Part shown: piece by piece, positions 14,753-22,683 of the stretch
Numbering within the stretch: the stretch's first letter is position 1
Layout of the letters: the number at the start of each line of letters is the position of its first letter
Origin: REEB95 sp035632055
GTDB lineage: Bacteria; Pseudomonadota; Alphaproteobacteria; ATCC43930; CGMCC-115725
Assembly (NCBI GenBank): GCA_035632055.1
Contig: DASQHO010000042.1
Span: 1 to 32,278, forward strand
Direction: 5' to 3'
DNA: 32,278 nucleotides
Notes under the pieces: model-generated
Databases searched by the model: none
The model's input: the letters and a program-made list of their open reading frames with translations, nothing else
What the model was told of the DNA's origin: nothing
Made by a program: the position numbers and the translations under genes

Positions 14753-15793
14753 ATGGCACGCGATAGCCTGACGCTGCGGCGTCCGGACGACTGGCATCTG
14801 CATCTGCGCGACGGCGCAATGATGAAGGCGGTGCTGCCGTTTACCGCGCGCGTCTTCGGCCGCGCCATCATCATGCCCAACCTGGTGCCGCCGGTGACCG
14901 GCGTTTCCGCCGCCGAGGCATACCGGAAACGCATCCTCAACGCGCTGCCCAGGGGCGCGAAGTTCACGCCGCTGATGACCGCCTATCTCACCGACGCCAT
15001 ATCGCCGGACGAGATCGAACGCGGATTCAAAGGCGGCGTGTGGGTCGCGGCAAAACTCTATCCAGCCAACGCGACGACCAATTCGGCGCGCGGCGTCACC
15101 GACATCACGCGCATCGAGAAAGTGCTCGAACGCATGGCGCGAATCGGCATGCCGCTCTTGGTGCATGGCGAAGTCACCGATCCGGCGGTGGACGTGTTCG
15201 ACCGCGAGGCGGTGTTCATCGAGCGCATCCTCACGCCACTGACTAAGCGCCTGCCCGAGCTCAAGATGGTGTTCGAGCACGCGACGACGCAAAACGCGAT
15301 CGACTTCGTGCGCGCGCAAGGGCCGAACGTTGCGGCGACGATCACGCCGCATCATCTCGTCATCAGCCGCAATGCGCTGTTCCAAGGTGGACTGCGGCCG
15401 CACATGTATTGCCTGCCTGTGGCGAAGCGCGAAGCGCATCGGCTGGCGCTTCGCCGCGCCGCGACCTCGGGCGATCGGAAGTTCTTCCTCGGCACCGACA
15501 GCGCGCCGCATCCGATCGCCGATAAGGAGAAGGATTGCGGCTGCGCCGGCATCTTCTGCGCGCCAGCGGCGCTTGAAACCTATGCGCGAATCTTCGACGA
15601 GGAGAACGCGCTCGACAAGCTCGAAGCCTTCGCTTCGCTCAATGGCCCACGGTTCTACGGTCTGCCGCCCAACGACGCGCGCGTGACGTTGCGCCGTGAG
15701 AAGTGGAAAGTGGCGGCAAAAGTGAAAATCGGCAGCGCGGCGGTGAAGCCGTTTTTGGCGGGCGAAGAGATACGCTGGACCTTGACGACTTGA
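14753..15793 (+). CDS. pyrC: Dihydroorotase, E. coli-type (class II)
   Basis: Third step of pyrimidine synthesis: reversible cyclisation of N-carbamoyl-aspartate to dihydroorotate, in the cytosol. The 346 residues match the E. coli PyrC length. The dinuclear zinc site is complete: His15 and His17 (DDWHLHLRDG), carboxylated Lys101 (VAAKLYPA), His138 (LVHGE), His176 (FEHAT) and catalytic Asp249 (LGTDSAPH), each one position earlier than in the E. coli enzyme. It is transcribed divergently from the thiolase; the 59-bp gap contains a TATACT at 14722-14727 that may be its -10, though no good -35 is at the right distance. Isolated from other pyr genes, as is common for this type. Confidence 0.95.
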   Translation: MARDSLTLRRPDDWHLHLRDGAMMKAVLPFTARVFGRAIIMPNLVPPVTGVSAAEAYRKRILNALPRGAKFTPLMTAYLTDAISPDEIERGFKGGVWVAAKLYPANATTNSARGVTDITRIEKVLERMARIGMPLLVHGEVTDPAVDVFDREAVFIERILTPLTKRLPELKMVFEHATTQNAIDFVRAQGPNVAATITPHHLVISRNALFQGGLRPHMYCLPVAKREAHRLALRRAATSGDRKFFLGTDSAPHPIADKEKDCGCAGIFCAPAALETYARIFDEENALDKLEAFASLNGPRFYGLPPNDARVTLRREKWKVAAKVKIGSAAVKPFLAGEEIRWTLTT

Positions 15794-15802
15794 CGCCGCC
15801 GC

Positions 15803-16750
15803 TTAAGGAATCGCGTGCTCGATGAAGGCCTGCGGCACGGCGTTACCCCATTGCGACACCAGGCCATCCTCCGCTGAGATCTGGTTCGCCGGTGCGCGCG
15901 CATTGAGCACGTCGGTATCGGTCCAATGTTCGTGCACGCGGCCCCACGGATCTTCCCAATAGTCGTAGATCTGCGAGCCGAGCACATGCCGGCCGATGCC
16001 CCAAACGTGTTTGTACTTGCCTCGCGATTCCAGGTGCTCGTGGCCGAGCATGACGTCGTCGACGTCGCGCACTTCGAACGACAGATGATTGAGGCCGGTC
16101 TTGGGACCGGCGATGCAGAAGAAGACGTGATGATCGACGTAATCGTCGCCGCGATCGAGCCGGTTGAACGAGCCGATGATATTACGCCTGTCGCCGGCAT
16201 AGACATCGTCCGAACAAAGCAGGCCGAGCGCCTCGCGATACCAGGCAAGCGTCTTGCCGATGTCGGTCGACATCAGCACGCCGTGGCCGATGCGCTTCAC
16301 CTGCGACGGACCGCGTGGCACGCGGCAGAGCCTGCCGGCGCGGCGCAGCTTCGCTTCGCCCCAGTTCGTTACGTTGTCGCGCACCGGCAGCTTGGCGACT
16401 TTCTCGAGGCCATGAATCAGCTCAATCTGATAGCCGTTGGGATCGACCAGCCGCACGCGCTGGCCGCCGCCGGGTTCGTCCACATTTTCGATGCCTGAGG
16501 CGCCGGGCGCCTTCGCCGCGCGCTTGAGATCGTCCTCGCTCGCCACCGCATAGGCAAAGCCCAGGAATTTGGACGGGCCGAGCTCGGTGACGTGGATATG
16601 GTGCACCGGATCGGTGCCGCGCATGAACAGCTTATCCTTGGTGCGCGCCACGCGGACGAAGCCGAAATCGGTGAGGAATTCCTCGGCGACGTCGAGATCG
16701 GGCGAACGCAACCGTCCCCACAGGAAATCGGCGGCTTTGACGACCGGCAT
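15803..16750 (-). CDS. Two-domain VOC protein, extradiol (catechol 2,3-dioxygenase-like) ring-cleavage family
   Basis: A 315-residue protein with two vicinal-oxygen-chelate domains (about residues 5-120 and 150-285), as in type I extradiol dioxygenases. The C-terminal domain has the full Fe(II) triad: His156 (RIGHGVL), His222 (LNHLSF) and Glu274 (RVHEHW). The N-terminal domain has HHIHVTELG but is the non-catalytic copy in this family. The expected reaction is meta-cleavage of a catechol-type ring. Substrate unknown; no other aromatic-degradation gene adjoins it. GGGGAGGGG precedes the ATG at 16750. Downstream on its strand it ends 9 bases from the convergent pyrC stop. Confidence 0.82.
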   Translation of the reverse strand: MPVVKAADFLWGRLRSPDLDVAEEFLTDFGFVRVARTKDKLFMRGTDPVHHIHVTELGPSKFLGFAYAVASEDDLKRAAKAPGASGIENVDEPGGGQRVRLVDPNGYQIELIHGLEKVAKLPVRDNVTNWGEAKLRRAGRLCRVPRGPSQVKRIGHGVLMSTDIGKTLAWYREALGLLCSDDVYAGDRRNIIGSFNRLDRGDDYVDHHVFFCIAGPKTGLNHLSFEVRDVDDVMLGHEHLESRGKYKHVWGIGRHVLGSQIYDYWEDPWGRVHEHWTDTDVLNARAPANQISAEDGLVSQWGNAVPQAFIEHAIP

Positions 16751-16827
16751 GGCGACCCCTCCCCTTGCTGGCTTCGTCTTGCCGAAAAGCCTAGCGCAGA
16801 TCGCCCGCGGACGGAAACACCCAGAGC

Positions 16828-16901
16828 TTCATCACGGAGACACAGAGGACAAGGAGATAATGGGAATCACCCCTCCGTGCTCTTCGTGTCTCCGTGGTGA
16901 A
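16828..16901. repeat. Long imperfect inverted repeat (REP-like), arms of 29 bases
   Basis: The left arm 16828-16856 and right arm 16873-16901 are reverse complements at about 23 of 29 positions, including an unbroken CACGGAGACAC core, with a 16-base spacer. The CACGGAGACACGGAG-type sequence resembles a short interspersed repeat I have seen in many unrelated bacterial genomes. It sits in the 156-bp gap after the asnB-like gene stop (16907) and before the VOC gene, so it could fold at the 3' end of the polysaccharide operon message and act as a processing barrier or weak terminator. The rest of the gap is featureless apart from the VOC ribosome-binding site. Confidence 0.7.
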
Positions 16902-16906
16902 TGGAT

Positions 16907-18691
16907 CTAGGCGCTGGCGCCGAGGATCGTAAAGACATCGCCGGTGCAGGCGCGGCGCTCGATGTGGTGGCGATGCCAGAGTGCGTAGAACAGCAGCGTC
17001 CAGGCGGCGAAACCTTCGCGCTTCCTGCTGGCCTCGCGGAACAACGTCGCGACCGCGCCAGGTTCGCAGAGTTCGGCGATGCCCGCCTGCGCCGCGACCA
17101 GCGGGCCGAGCTGTGCGCCGCGCCGCGCGATCCATTCGCCGACCGGCACGGTGAAGCCACGCTTCCTCGCCATCGCCTGCGCGGCCGGCACCTTGCTTTC
17201 GACCCAGCGGCGCAACAGCCACTTGCCGCGCCGCTTGCGGATCTTGAGATCGTCCGGCAGGCGGAACGCAACCTGCGCCACGGCGGGATCGAGGAACGGC
17301 GTACGGCCTTCGACGCCGTGCGCCATCAGGCAACGGTCGAGCTTGGTCAGCAGATCGTTCGGCAGCCAGTCGGCGCAATCGGTCGCCTGCGCCGCCTGCA
17401 GGCGCGAACGGCCGCGTGTCGCTTCCGCCAGCTCGGCCGCCTGCACGCCGTCGCGCCAGCCAGCGAGATCGGCGCGCAACAGGCCGAGGCCGTCGAGATT
17501 GCCGCGGCCACGCAGCAATTTGCCGCCGAGCCACCACGGCCGCATCACCGAGCGGTAGCGGCCGTAGCCGGCGAACAATTCGTCGCCGCCCTCGCCCGAC
17601 AGGATCACCTTGAGGCCGGCGGCGCGCGCCGTCTCCGCCAGCTTGTAAGTCGGCAGCACGGCGTAATCGGCAGCGGGATCGTCGAGCGCGCGCGCGATCG
17701 CCGGCAGCGACTGCCAGAAATCGCCTTCGCGGAATTCGACCTCGATATGCTCGGCGCCGAGTGCGCGGGCGACGGCACGTGCCGCGGCGCGTTCGTCTGC
17801 CGCCTCGGTATTCGAGAATCCGATGGTGAAGGCCTGTACGGGACGCTCGTTGAGCCGCGCCATCATTGCCAGCACCGCCGTTGAATCGATGCCGCCCGAG
17901 AGGAACATGCCGTAGGGCACGTCGGCGCGCTGATGGATGAGGACGCTGTCGGCGAAGGCGCGATCGAAGGCTGCGAGCGCACCGGCTTCGTCCTGCCAGC
18001 GCACGCCGCCTGCGGGCAACGCCTCGATGCGGCGGCGCTCGACGATGCGGCCGCGCGCCACCACCACCGTCTCGCCCGGCAGGACGCGATGCACGCCCTG
18101 GAACATGGTTTCGCGGCCGGTGGTGAACTGGAGCTCGAGCAGCTCATTGCGCGCCGCCGAATTGAGCACCGGCGCGCCATCGCGCATCGGCGCAAAGCCG
18201 CCGCGAATGAGCGCCTGCGGCTCGGACGCAAACGCAAGACCGACCGGCGTCTCGACATAATAGAGCGGCTTGATGCCGAATGGATCGCGCGCCAGGATCA
18301 GCCTGCCAGCGCCGGGATCGTGTAGCGCGATGGCGTACATGCCACGTAGATGGCGCGTGAAATCCACGCCGTAGCGGCGATAGAGGTGCAACGGCACCTC
18401 GCAGTCGGACGCGGTGGCGAACACCGCCGGCGGCAGATCCTGCTTGAGCTCGATGTAGTTGTAGATTTCGCCGTTGGCAACCAGCGCCGCGCCAGCCGGC
18501 TCGTAGAGCGGCTGATCGCCGGTGGCGAGATCGATGATGGCAAGCCGCGTCTGAACCATGCCGACGTCGCCGGCGCGATAATGACCGAAACCGTCCGGGC
18601 CGCGATGCTGCAGTGCGGCTTCCATCGCCGCGAGTCCGGCGACCGGCGGGGCTTCGCCCGACAGCGTCATGAAGCCGGCAATGCCGCACAT
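16907..18691 (-). CDS. asnB: Glutamine-hydrolysing asparagine synthase-like amidotransferase
   Basis: 594 residues, the size of AsnB. The N-terminal Ntn glutaminase domain begins with MCGIAGF, leaving Cys2 as nucleophile, and contains RGPDG (30-34) and NGEIYN (73-78). The synthetase domain has the PP-loop SGGIDST (265-271) and SGEGGDELFAGYGRY (365-379). All catalytic parts are present. The standard reaction transfers glutamine ammonia to an ATP-activated carboxylate. The gene is the last of a four-gene unit after three glycosyltransferases (one-base TGATG overlap with the preceding one). AsnB homologues in such clusters (for example WbpS- or VioA-like) have been linked to amidation of uronic acids or lipids, so asparagine synthesis is not certain. 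Confidence 0.88.
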   Translation of the reverse strand: MCGIAGFMTLSGEAPPVAGLAAMEAALQHRGPDGFGHYRAGDVGMVQTRLAIIDLATGDQPLYEPAGAALVANGEIYNYIELKQDLPPAVFATASDCEVPLHLYRRYGVDFTRHLRGMYAIALHDPGAGRLILARDPFGIKPLYYVETPVGLAFASEPQALIRGGFAPMRDGAPVLNSAARNELLELQFTTGRETMFQGVHRVLPGETVVVARGRIVERRRIEALPAGGVRWQDEAGALAAFDRAFADSVLIHQRADVPYGMFLSGGIDSTAVLAMMARLNERPVQAFTIGFSNTEAADERAAARAVARALGAEHIEVEFREGDFWQSLPAIARALDDPAADYAVLPTYKLAETARAAGLKVILSGEGGDELFAGYGRYRSVMRPWWLGGKLLRGRGNLDGLGLLRADLAGWRDGVQAAELAEATRGRSRLQAAQATDCADWLPNDLLTKLDRCLMAHGVEGRTPFLDPAVAQVAFRLPDDLKIRKRRGKWLLRRWVESKVPAAQAMARKRGFTVPVGEWIARRGAQLGPLVAAQAGIAELCEPGAVATLFREASRKREGFAAWTLLFYALWHRHHIERRACTGDVFTILGASA

Positions 18692-19713
18692 CAGGCAGCG
18701 ACTTTCGCGAACAAGGCCCGATAGGCAGCGACGACGCGCGTCTCGGAAAATTCAGCGGCGTAACGTGCTTGGCCGGCAGCAGCGAATTTCTGGCGCAACG
18801 TGCGATCTTCGGCAAGGCGCATGAGCGCCGAAGCCAGGCTTTCGACATCTTCGACCGGCACCAGCAAACCGGTTTCGCTGCCGACAATCAGTTCCGCCGG
18901 ACCGGCGGTTTCGCTGGCGATTACGGGCCGTTTGGCGGCCCAAGCCTCGACGATGGTGTTGCCGAGCGGCTCGTGCCGCGACGGCACAACGAGGAAGTCG
19001 CACGCCGCGAGCAAGGCCGGCACGTCGTCGCGCCAGCCGAGAAAGCGCACGCGATTGTCGAGGTCGAGCTTCTTCGCCTGGCGTTCGAGTGCGGCACGTT
19101 CCGGTCCTTCGCCGGCGAGCCAGAGATGAATTCCGCCGGCGCGCGCCAGCGCCTCGAGCAGCACGTCGAAGCCCTTGTTGCGATGCAGCCGGCCGAGCGC
19201 CAACGCCAGGGGCGCGTCCGGCCGCCGTTCAGTCGGCGCCGGTGCGCCCGCCGCCGCGACGGTCGGAAAATTCGGCAGGTAATGGACGCGATCGGCTCTC
19301 CAGCCGTTTGCCGTGAGGTAGGCCGCGATGCCGCGCGTGTTGGCGATCAGGTGGTCGCAGCCGCGATAGTATTTCAAATCGTAATACCCTCCGAGCCGCG
19401 CAACATGCACGAAATCGCCGCGGGGGCAAAGCGACGTCGCCCGGTTCATCCAGCTGAGCACGATGCGTGGTTGGTACGTTTTGATCAGCGCGCGCAGGCC
19501 ATCGCGTGTTGCGAAATCGAACCAGCCGCCGCGGAACGGCAAGCCAACGGGTGGGATGCCCGCATCCTGCAATACCGCGACGCGCGCCGGATACGGACGG
19601 ATGGCGACGCGCTGTTCCTGGCCGGCGCGCTGCAATGCGATCGCAAGCCGGGTGAAAAACGCCTCGGCGCCGCCATGCTCGGCGCCGGCCATGAGTTGCA
19701 CCAGCCGCATCAT
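18691..19713 (-). CDS. Glycosyltransferase, GT4 family
   Basis: A 340-residue GT-B-fold glycosyltransferase. The N-terminal acceptor domain starts MMRLVQLMAGAEHGGAEAFF, the usual glycine-rich loop of GT4 enzymes. The C-terminal nucleotide-sugar domain has ALGRLHRNKGFDVLLEAL (about 172-189), LAGEGPER (199-206) and the EPLGNTIVE motif (Glu248 and Glu256). The start is the ATG at 19713, which overlaps the stop of the preceding gene (ATGA). An ATG follows immediately at 19710, and residues upstream in the longer open frame are not protein-like. It probably acts at the cytoplasmic face on lipopolysaccharide core or another surface glycan; donor and acceptor unknown. Confidence 0.88.
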   Translation of the reverse strand: MMRLVQLMAGAEHGGAEAFFTRLAIALQRAGQEQRVAIRPYPARVAVLQDAGIPPVGLPFRGGWFDFATRDGLRALIKTYQPRIVLSWMNRATSLCPRGDFVHVARLGGYYDLKYYRGCDHLIANTRGIAAYLTANGWRADRVHYLPNFPTVAAAGAPAPTERRPDAPLALALGRLHRNKGFDVLLEALARAGGIHLWLAGEGPERAALERQAKKLDLDNRVRFLGWRDDVPALLAACDFLVVPSRHEPLGNTIVEAWAAKRPVIASETAGPAELIVGSETGLLVPVEDVESLASALMRLAEDRTLRQKFAAAGQARYAAEFSETRVVAAYRALFAKVAA

Positions 19714-20741
19714 CGCATCAGCCCTTCGAAGCGGATGGCGACTTCGTCCCACGACAGGCCGCGCTGCTGTGCCAACGCTGCGCCGTGCATGCGCCGCCAT
19801 TCGGCATCGTCGGTCAGCAACTTGATCGCGGCGGCGGCGAAGAAATTGTCATCGCGCGCAATGACGCCAGTGACGCCGTCCTTGACCCGCTCGGGCATCG
19901 AGCCCAGCGGCGTCACCACCGCCGGCACGCCGAGCGCCTGCGCCTCGGCAACGGCGGCGCAATAGGTTTCGTTCACATCACCGCGATAAAGCATCACGCG
20001 CGTCTGCTGCAACGCTTCGATCAGTTGCGCACGCGGCAACGGCGGCAGCCGGCGCACGCCCTGATCCGACAGGCTGGCGGCGCGATCGAGCGCGCGCGTC
20101 ATCGCATCAGCGTGGCGCGCTCCGGCGGCGCCGTAAACCGCTGGACCGGCGTAAATGCGCAGCTCGGCCTTGGGCACCGCTGGATGGATCTGTCGTTGCC
20201 AAAGATCGAGCAGCCAATCGAGACCGCGCAGCGGATTGGAGGTAAAGATCGCAACGGGCGGCGGCGCCGGCCGAGCGCTCGCATGCCGAAACGCTTCGTC
20301 AAGGCCGTAGGGAATGACCACGGTGCCGCGTTGCGGCAGCCAACGTGGTACCGTGCGGCCGGCGTAATCGCCGATGGCGACGATGATCGGCCGCCAGCGC
20401 CACAGTGCGCGGATGTAACGCCACTTCTTCAGATAGCGACCGGGATTATGCACCCAGAAGACACGCGTACGCGCGCCGGGCACGCGGCCGATCATCCGGT
20501 CGCCGCGATTGGCGATATAAAGGTCGGCGGCCTCTGGCATCGCGCCTGCGATCGGCGCCCAGGCGACGCGATTGTGCGTGACGGACGCGGCGGCGTTGGT
20601 GAAGGCGCGGACGCGATGGCCGCGCGCCGCCAGCGCCTCGGCCAAAGAGACGAACGCCGCCTCGGCGCCGCCGAGCGGCGACGTCGCGCCGGTGCGACCA
20701 TCGAAGACGACCCCGTCGTCGGCCATCACGATGTCGGCCAT
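19710..20741 (-). CDS. Glycosyltransferase, GT4-like
   Basis: A 343-residue GT-B enzyme. The N-terminus reads MADIVMADDGVVFDG and then TGATSPLGGAEAAFVSLAEA (about 17-36), a glycine-rich loop like that of the neighbouring GT4. The C-terminal part has FTSNPLRGLDWLLDLW and LYRGDVNETYCAAVAEAQALG (about 258-278), with the E-x7-E type Glu pair in NETYCAAVAE. I chose ATG 20741, two bases after the stop of the GT9 gene; a longer open frame to 20786 would overlap that gene and adds no conserved residues. It is cotranscribed with its neighbours. Substrate unknown; surface-glycan assembly is inferred from context. Confidence 0.85.
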   Translation of the reverse strand: MADIVMADDGVVFDGRTGATSPLGGAEAAFVSLAEALAARGHRVRAFTNAAASVTHNRVAWAPIAGAMPEAADLYIANRGDRMIGRVPGARTRVFWVHNPGRYLKKWRYIRALWRWRPIIVAIGDYAGRTVPRWLPQRGTVVIPYGLDEAFRHASARPAPPPVAIFTSNPLRGLDWLLDLWQRQIHPAVPKAELRIYAGPAVYGAAGARHADAMTRALDRAASLSDQGVRRLPPLPRAQLIEALQQTRVMLYRGDVNETYCAAVAEAQALGVPAVVTPLGSMPERVKDGVTGVIARDDNFFAAAAIKLLTDDAEWRRMHGAALAQQRGLSWDEVAIRFEGLMR

Positions 20742-20742
20742 G

Positions 20743-21702
20743 TCACGCCGCCTCGCCTTTGAGCCGCTGCAACAGGCTGCGCGCACCCTCCTCCGCCATG
20801 TCGACCGACAGCGAATCCATCATGCTATCAGTGGTGAAGCGGTCCCAGCCCGGCTGGAAGAGTTGTAGATAAGGTGTCGCCGTCTGCACATAGGCGGCGC
20901 GCGGACCCCACGGCGCGTATTCCTTGACGTTGCTCGGGCCGAACAGACCGAGCGTCGGTGCGCCGGCGGCGGCGGCGACGTGCATGAGGCCGGTGTCATT
21001 GCCAATGAACAGCGCGGCCTTGCGCAATATCGCGGCGGCGGTCAGCAGATCGATCTTACCGACAAGATCGACGACGCGTTCGCGCGGCAGTGCCGCGATT
21101 ACCGGCGTGGCCTGCACCCGTTCGTGCGCCGCCGCCATGATGACGATACGCGCGCCGGGCAGCGGTCCGCTCGGCGCCGTCAGCCGCGCCGCGAGTTCGG
21201 CGAAACGCGCTGGACGCCATTCCTTGCCCTGCCAATTCGCCGCCGGACCGACCACGAGCACCGGCGGACCCGGCGGCACGAGACGATCGGCCGCGTCACG
21301 CTGCTCCGCGCCGAGCCACAGCATCGGCGCCGGCGGCGGCTCGAGATCGAACAGCCGCGCGAGCTGATGCACGCGATGCTCCTCGGGACTGCCTTTGCCC
21401 ATGACGCGGCGTTGGCGCGCCCAGAGAAGATAGGCAAGCGCCGAGCCGCGCAGATCGACCGCCAGGTCCCAGCGCGCTGCCGCGACCTGGCCGTAAAGCG
21501 ACAGCCAATGCAGACCACGCGGCTTCTTTTCGACGGCGATCAGCCGCTCCAGGCCCGGCACCTCGGCGAACAGCGGCGCCGCCAGCGGACCGGCGGCGAT
21601 AGTAAAGGCAGCGCCCCGATATCGCTCGATCAGATAGCGCAGCAATCCGGTCGACAGGACGGCGTCGCCGATTCGCGTCGCCGTGACGAACAGGATTTTC
21701 AT
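20743..21702 (-). CDS. Glycosyltransferase family 9, ADP-heptose:LPS heptosyltransferase-like
   Basis: 319 residues, slightly shorter than E. coli WaaC/WaaF. The N-terminus MKILFVTATRIGDAVLSTGL carries the IGD motif with the likely base Asp13. VVGPAANWQGKEWRP (150-164) matches the phosphate-binding segment. GNDTGLMHVAAAAGAP (234-249) is the GT9 signature around Asp236. The family transfers heptose, or a related sugar, to the lipopolysaccharide core at the inner membrane. This is the first gene of the four-gene glycan unit and lies about 30 bases downstream of a predicted transcription start. A role in core assembly is likely, the exact sugar uncertain. Confidence 0.87.
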   Translation of the reverse strand: MKILFVTATRIGDAVLSTGLLRYLIERYRGAAFTIAAGPLAAPLFAEVPGLERLIAVEKKPRGLHWLSLYGQVAAARWDLAVDLRGSALAYLLWARQRRVMGKGSPEEHRVHQLARLFDLEPPPAPMLWLGAEQRDAADRLVPPGPPVLVVGPAANWQGKEWRPARFAELAARLTAPSGPLPGARIVIMAAAHERVQATPVIAALPRERVVDLVGKIDLLTAAAILRKAALFIGNDTGLMHVAAAAGAPTLGLFGPSNVKEYAPWGPRAAYVQTATPYLQLFQPGWDRFTTDSMMDSLSVDMAEEGARSLLQRLKGEAA

Positions 21703-21737
21703 GCCGGAAGCGCGCTCGCGGGCGGTGGAATCGCCGG

Positions 21738-21766
21738 TTTATAGGCCCGGCTCCGCCGCTTGCCAA
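21738..21766 (-). promoter_or_regulatory. Sigma70-like promoter for the glycosyltransferase/amidotransferase operon
   Basis: On the - strand TTGGCA (21766-21761) and TATAAA (21743-21738) are spaced by exactly 17 bases; each matches five of six consensus positions. Transcription would begin near 21731, giving a leader of about 30 bases before the GT9 start at 21702. It is the best promoter-like sequence in the window. The divergent ygfZ gene begins at 21810, so its promoter must overlap this region; I see only a weak candidate (TTGCCA at 21760-21765 without a good -10). Confidence 0.6.
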
Positions 21767-21809
21767 GCCTCGGCCGGTCGCCTACCTGTAGCGGGCCGAG
21801 GTGCATACG

Positions 21810-22682
21810 ATGAATCCGTCATTCGCGCCGCTCGCCGACCGCGGCGTTCTTGAAGTCGCGGGCGTCGACCGCGTCGCCTTCCTGCAAGGCCTGGTTTCGA
21901 ACGATGCTGCCAAGGCGGCGGCTGGCACACCGGTTTACGCCGCGCTGCTGACGGCGCAGGGCAAGTACCTGCACGATTTCTTCGTCGTCGCGCTCGGCGA
22001 CGCGTTTTATCTGGATTGCGAGCGCGCGCGGCTCGGCGATTTGCAGCGCCGGCTGTCGCTTTACAAACTGCGCTCCAAGGTAACCCTTGCGGACGCGAGC
22101 GCGCGGTTCGCCGTCGCGGCGGCATGGGGCGATGAGGCGCTGGCGAAATTGAGTCTCGCGGCGGGCACGGCTAAGCCGTTCGCCGGTGGCGTCGCTTATG
22201 CCGATCCGCGTCTGCCAGCGCTCGGTGCGCGGTTTTTGATTCCGACGGGACGCCAGACCGAACTCGCGGCGGCGGCCTTCGTGCGCGCCGACGCAGCAGC
22301 CTACGACCGCCTTCGTCTCGCACTCGGCGTGCCGGACGGCAGCCGCGACCTCGAAATCGAGAAATCGATCCTGCTCGAAAACGGCTTCGAGGAATTGAAC
22401 GGCGTCGATTTCGCCAAGGGCTGTTACATGGGCCAGGAGCTGACGGCGCGCACCAAATATCGCGCGCTGATCAAGAAGCGGCTCGTGCCGGTGAAAGTCG
22501 ACGGATCGATGCCGGCACCGGGCACGCCGGTCACGCGGAATGGCGAAGACGTCGGCGAGTTGCGGTCGGGTACAAACGGTTTGGCGCTGGCGATGCTCAA
22601 GCTCGACGCACTCGCCGGGCCGCTGGAGGCGGGCACCACAAAACTCACGCCGCAACTGCCGGCGTGGATGAAGCTCGGCTAA
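21810..22682 (+). CDS. ygfZ: Folate-binding protein YgfZ (iron-sulfur cluster assembly/repair factor)
   Basis: A 290-residue GcvT-like protein. The family signature KGCYMGQELTARTKYRA spans residues 203-219, with the conserved Cys at 205. The N-terminal part (VDRVAFLQGLVSNDA, TAQGKYLHDFFV) matches the tetrahydrofolate-binding fold. YgfZ supports the activity of some Fe-S enzymes, including radical-SAM proteins, in a folate-dependent manner. I chose ATG 21810, with GAGG eight bases upstream; a GTG at 21801 in frame is less likely. It is transcribed divergently from the glycan operon and converges on ppdK with a single base between the stops. Confidence 0.9.
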   Translation: MNPSFAPLADRGVLEVAGVDRVAFLQGLVSNDAAKAAAGTPVYAALLTAQGKYLHDFFVVALGDAFYLDCERARLGDLQRRLSLYKLRSKVTLADASARFAVAAAWGDEALAKLSLAAGTAKPFAGGVAYADPRLPALGARFLIPTGRQTELAAAAFVRADAAAYDRLRLALGVPDGSRDLEIEKSILLENGFEELNGVDFAKGCYMGQELTARTKYRALIKKRLVPVKVDGSMPAPGTPVTRNGEDVGELRSGTNGLALAMLKLDALAGPLEAGTTKLTPQLPAWMKLG

Positions 22683-22683
22683 C

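Noticed and set aside
14694..14819. Longer N-terminus for the thiolase
   Set aside because: The extra 42 residues are low-complexity, overlap pyrC, and a strong ribosome-binding site precedes the ATG at 14693.
18769..19965. 398-codon open frame on the + strand across two glycosyltransferase genes
   Set aside because: It spans the junction of two well-defined - strand genes and has shadow-like composition.
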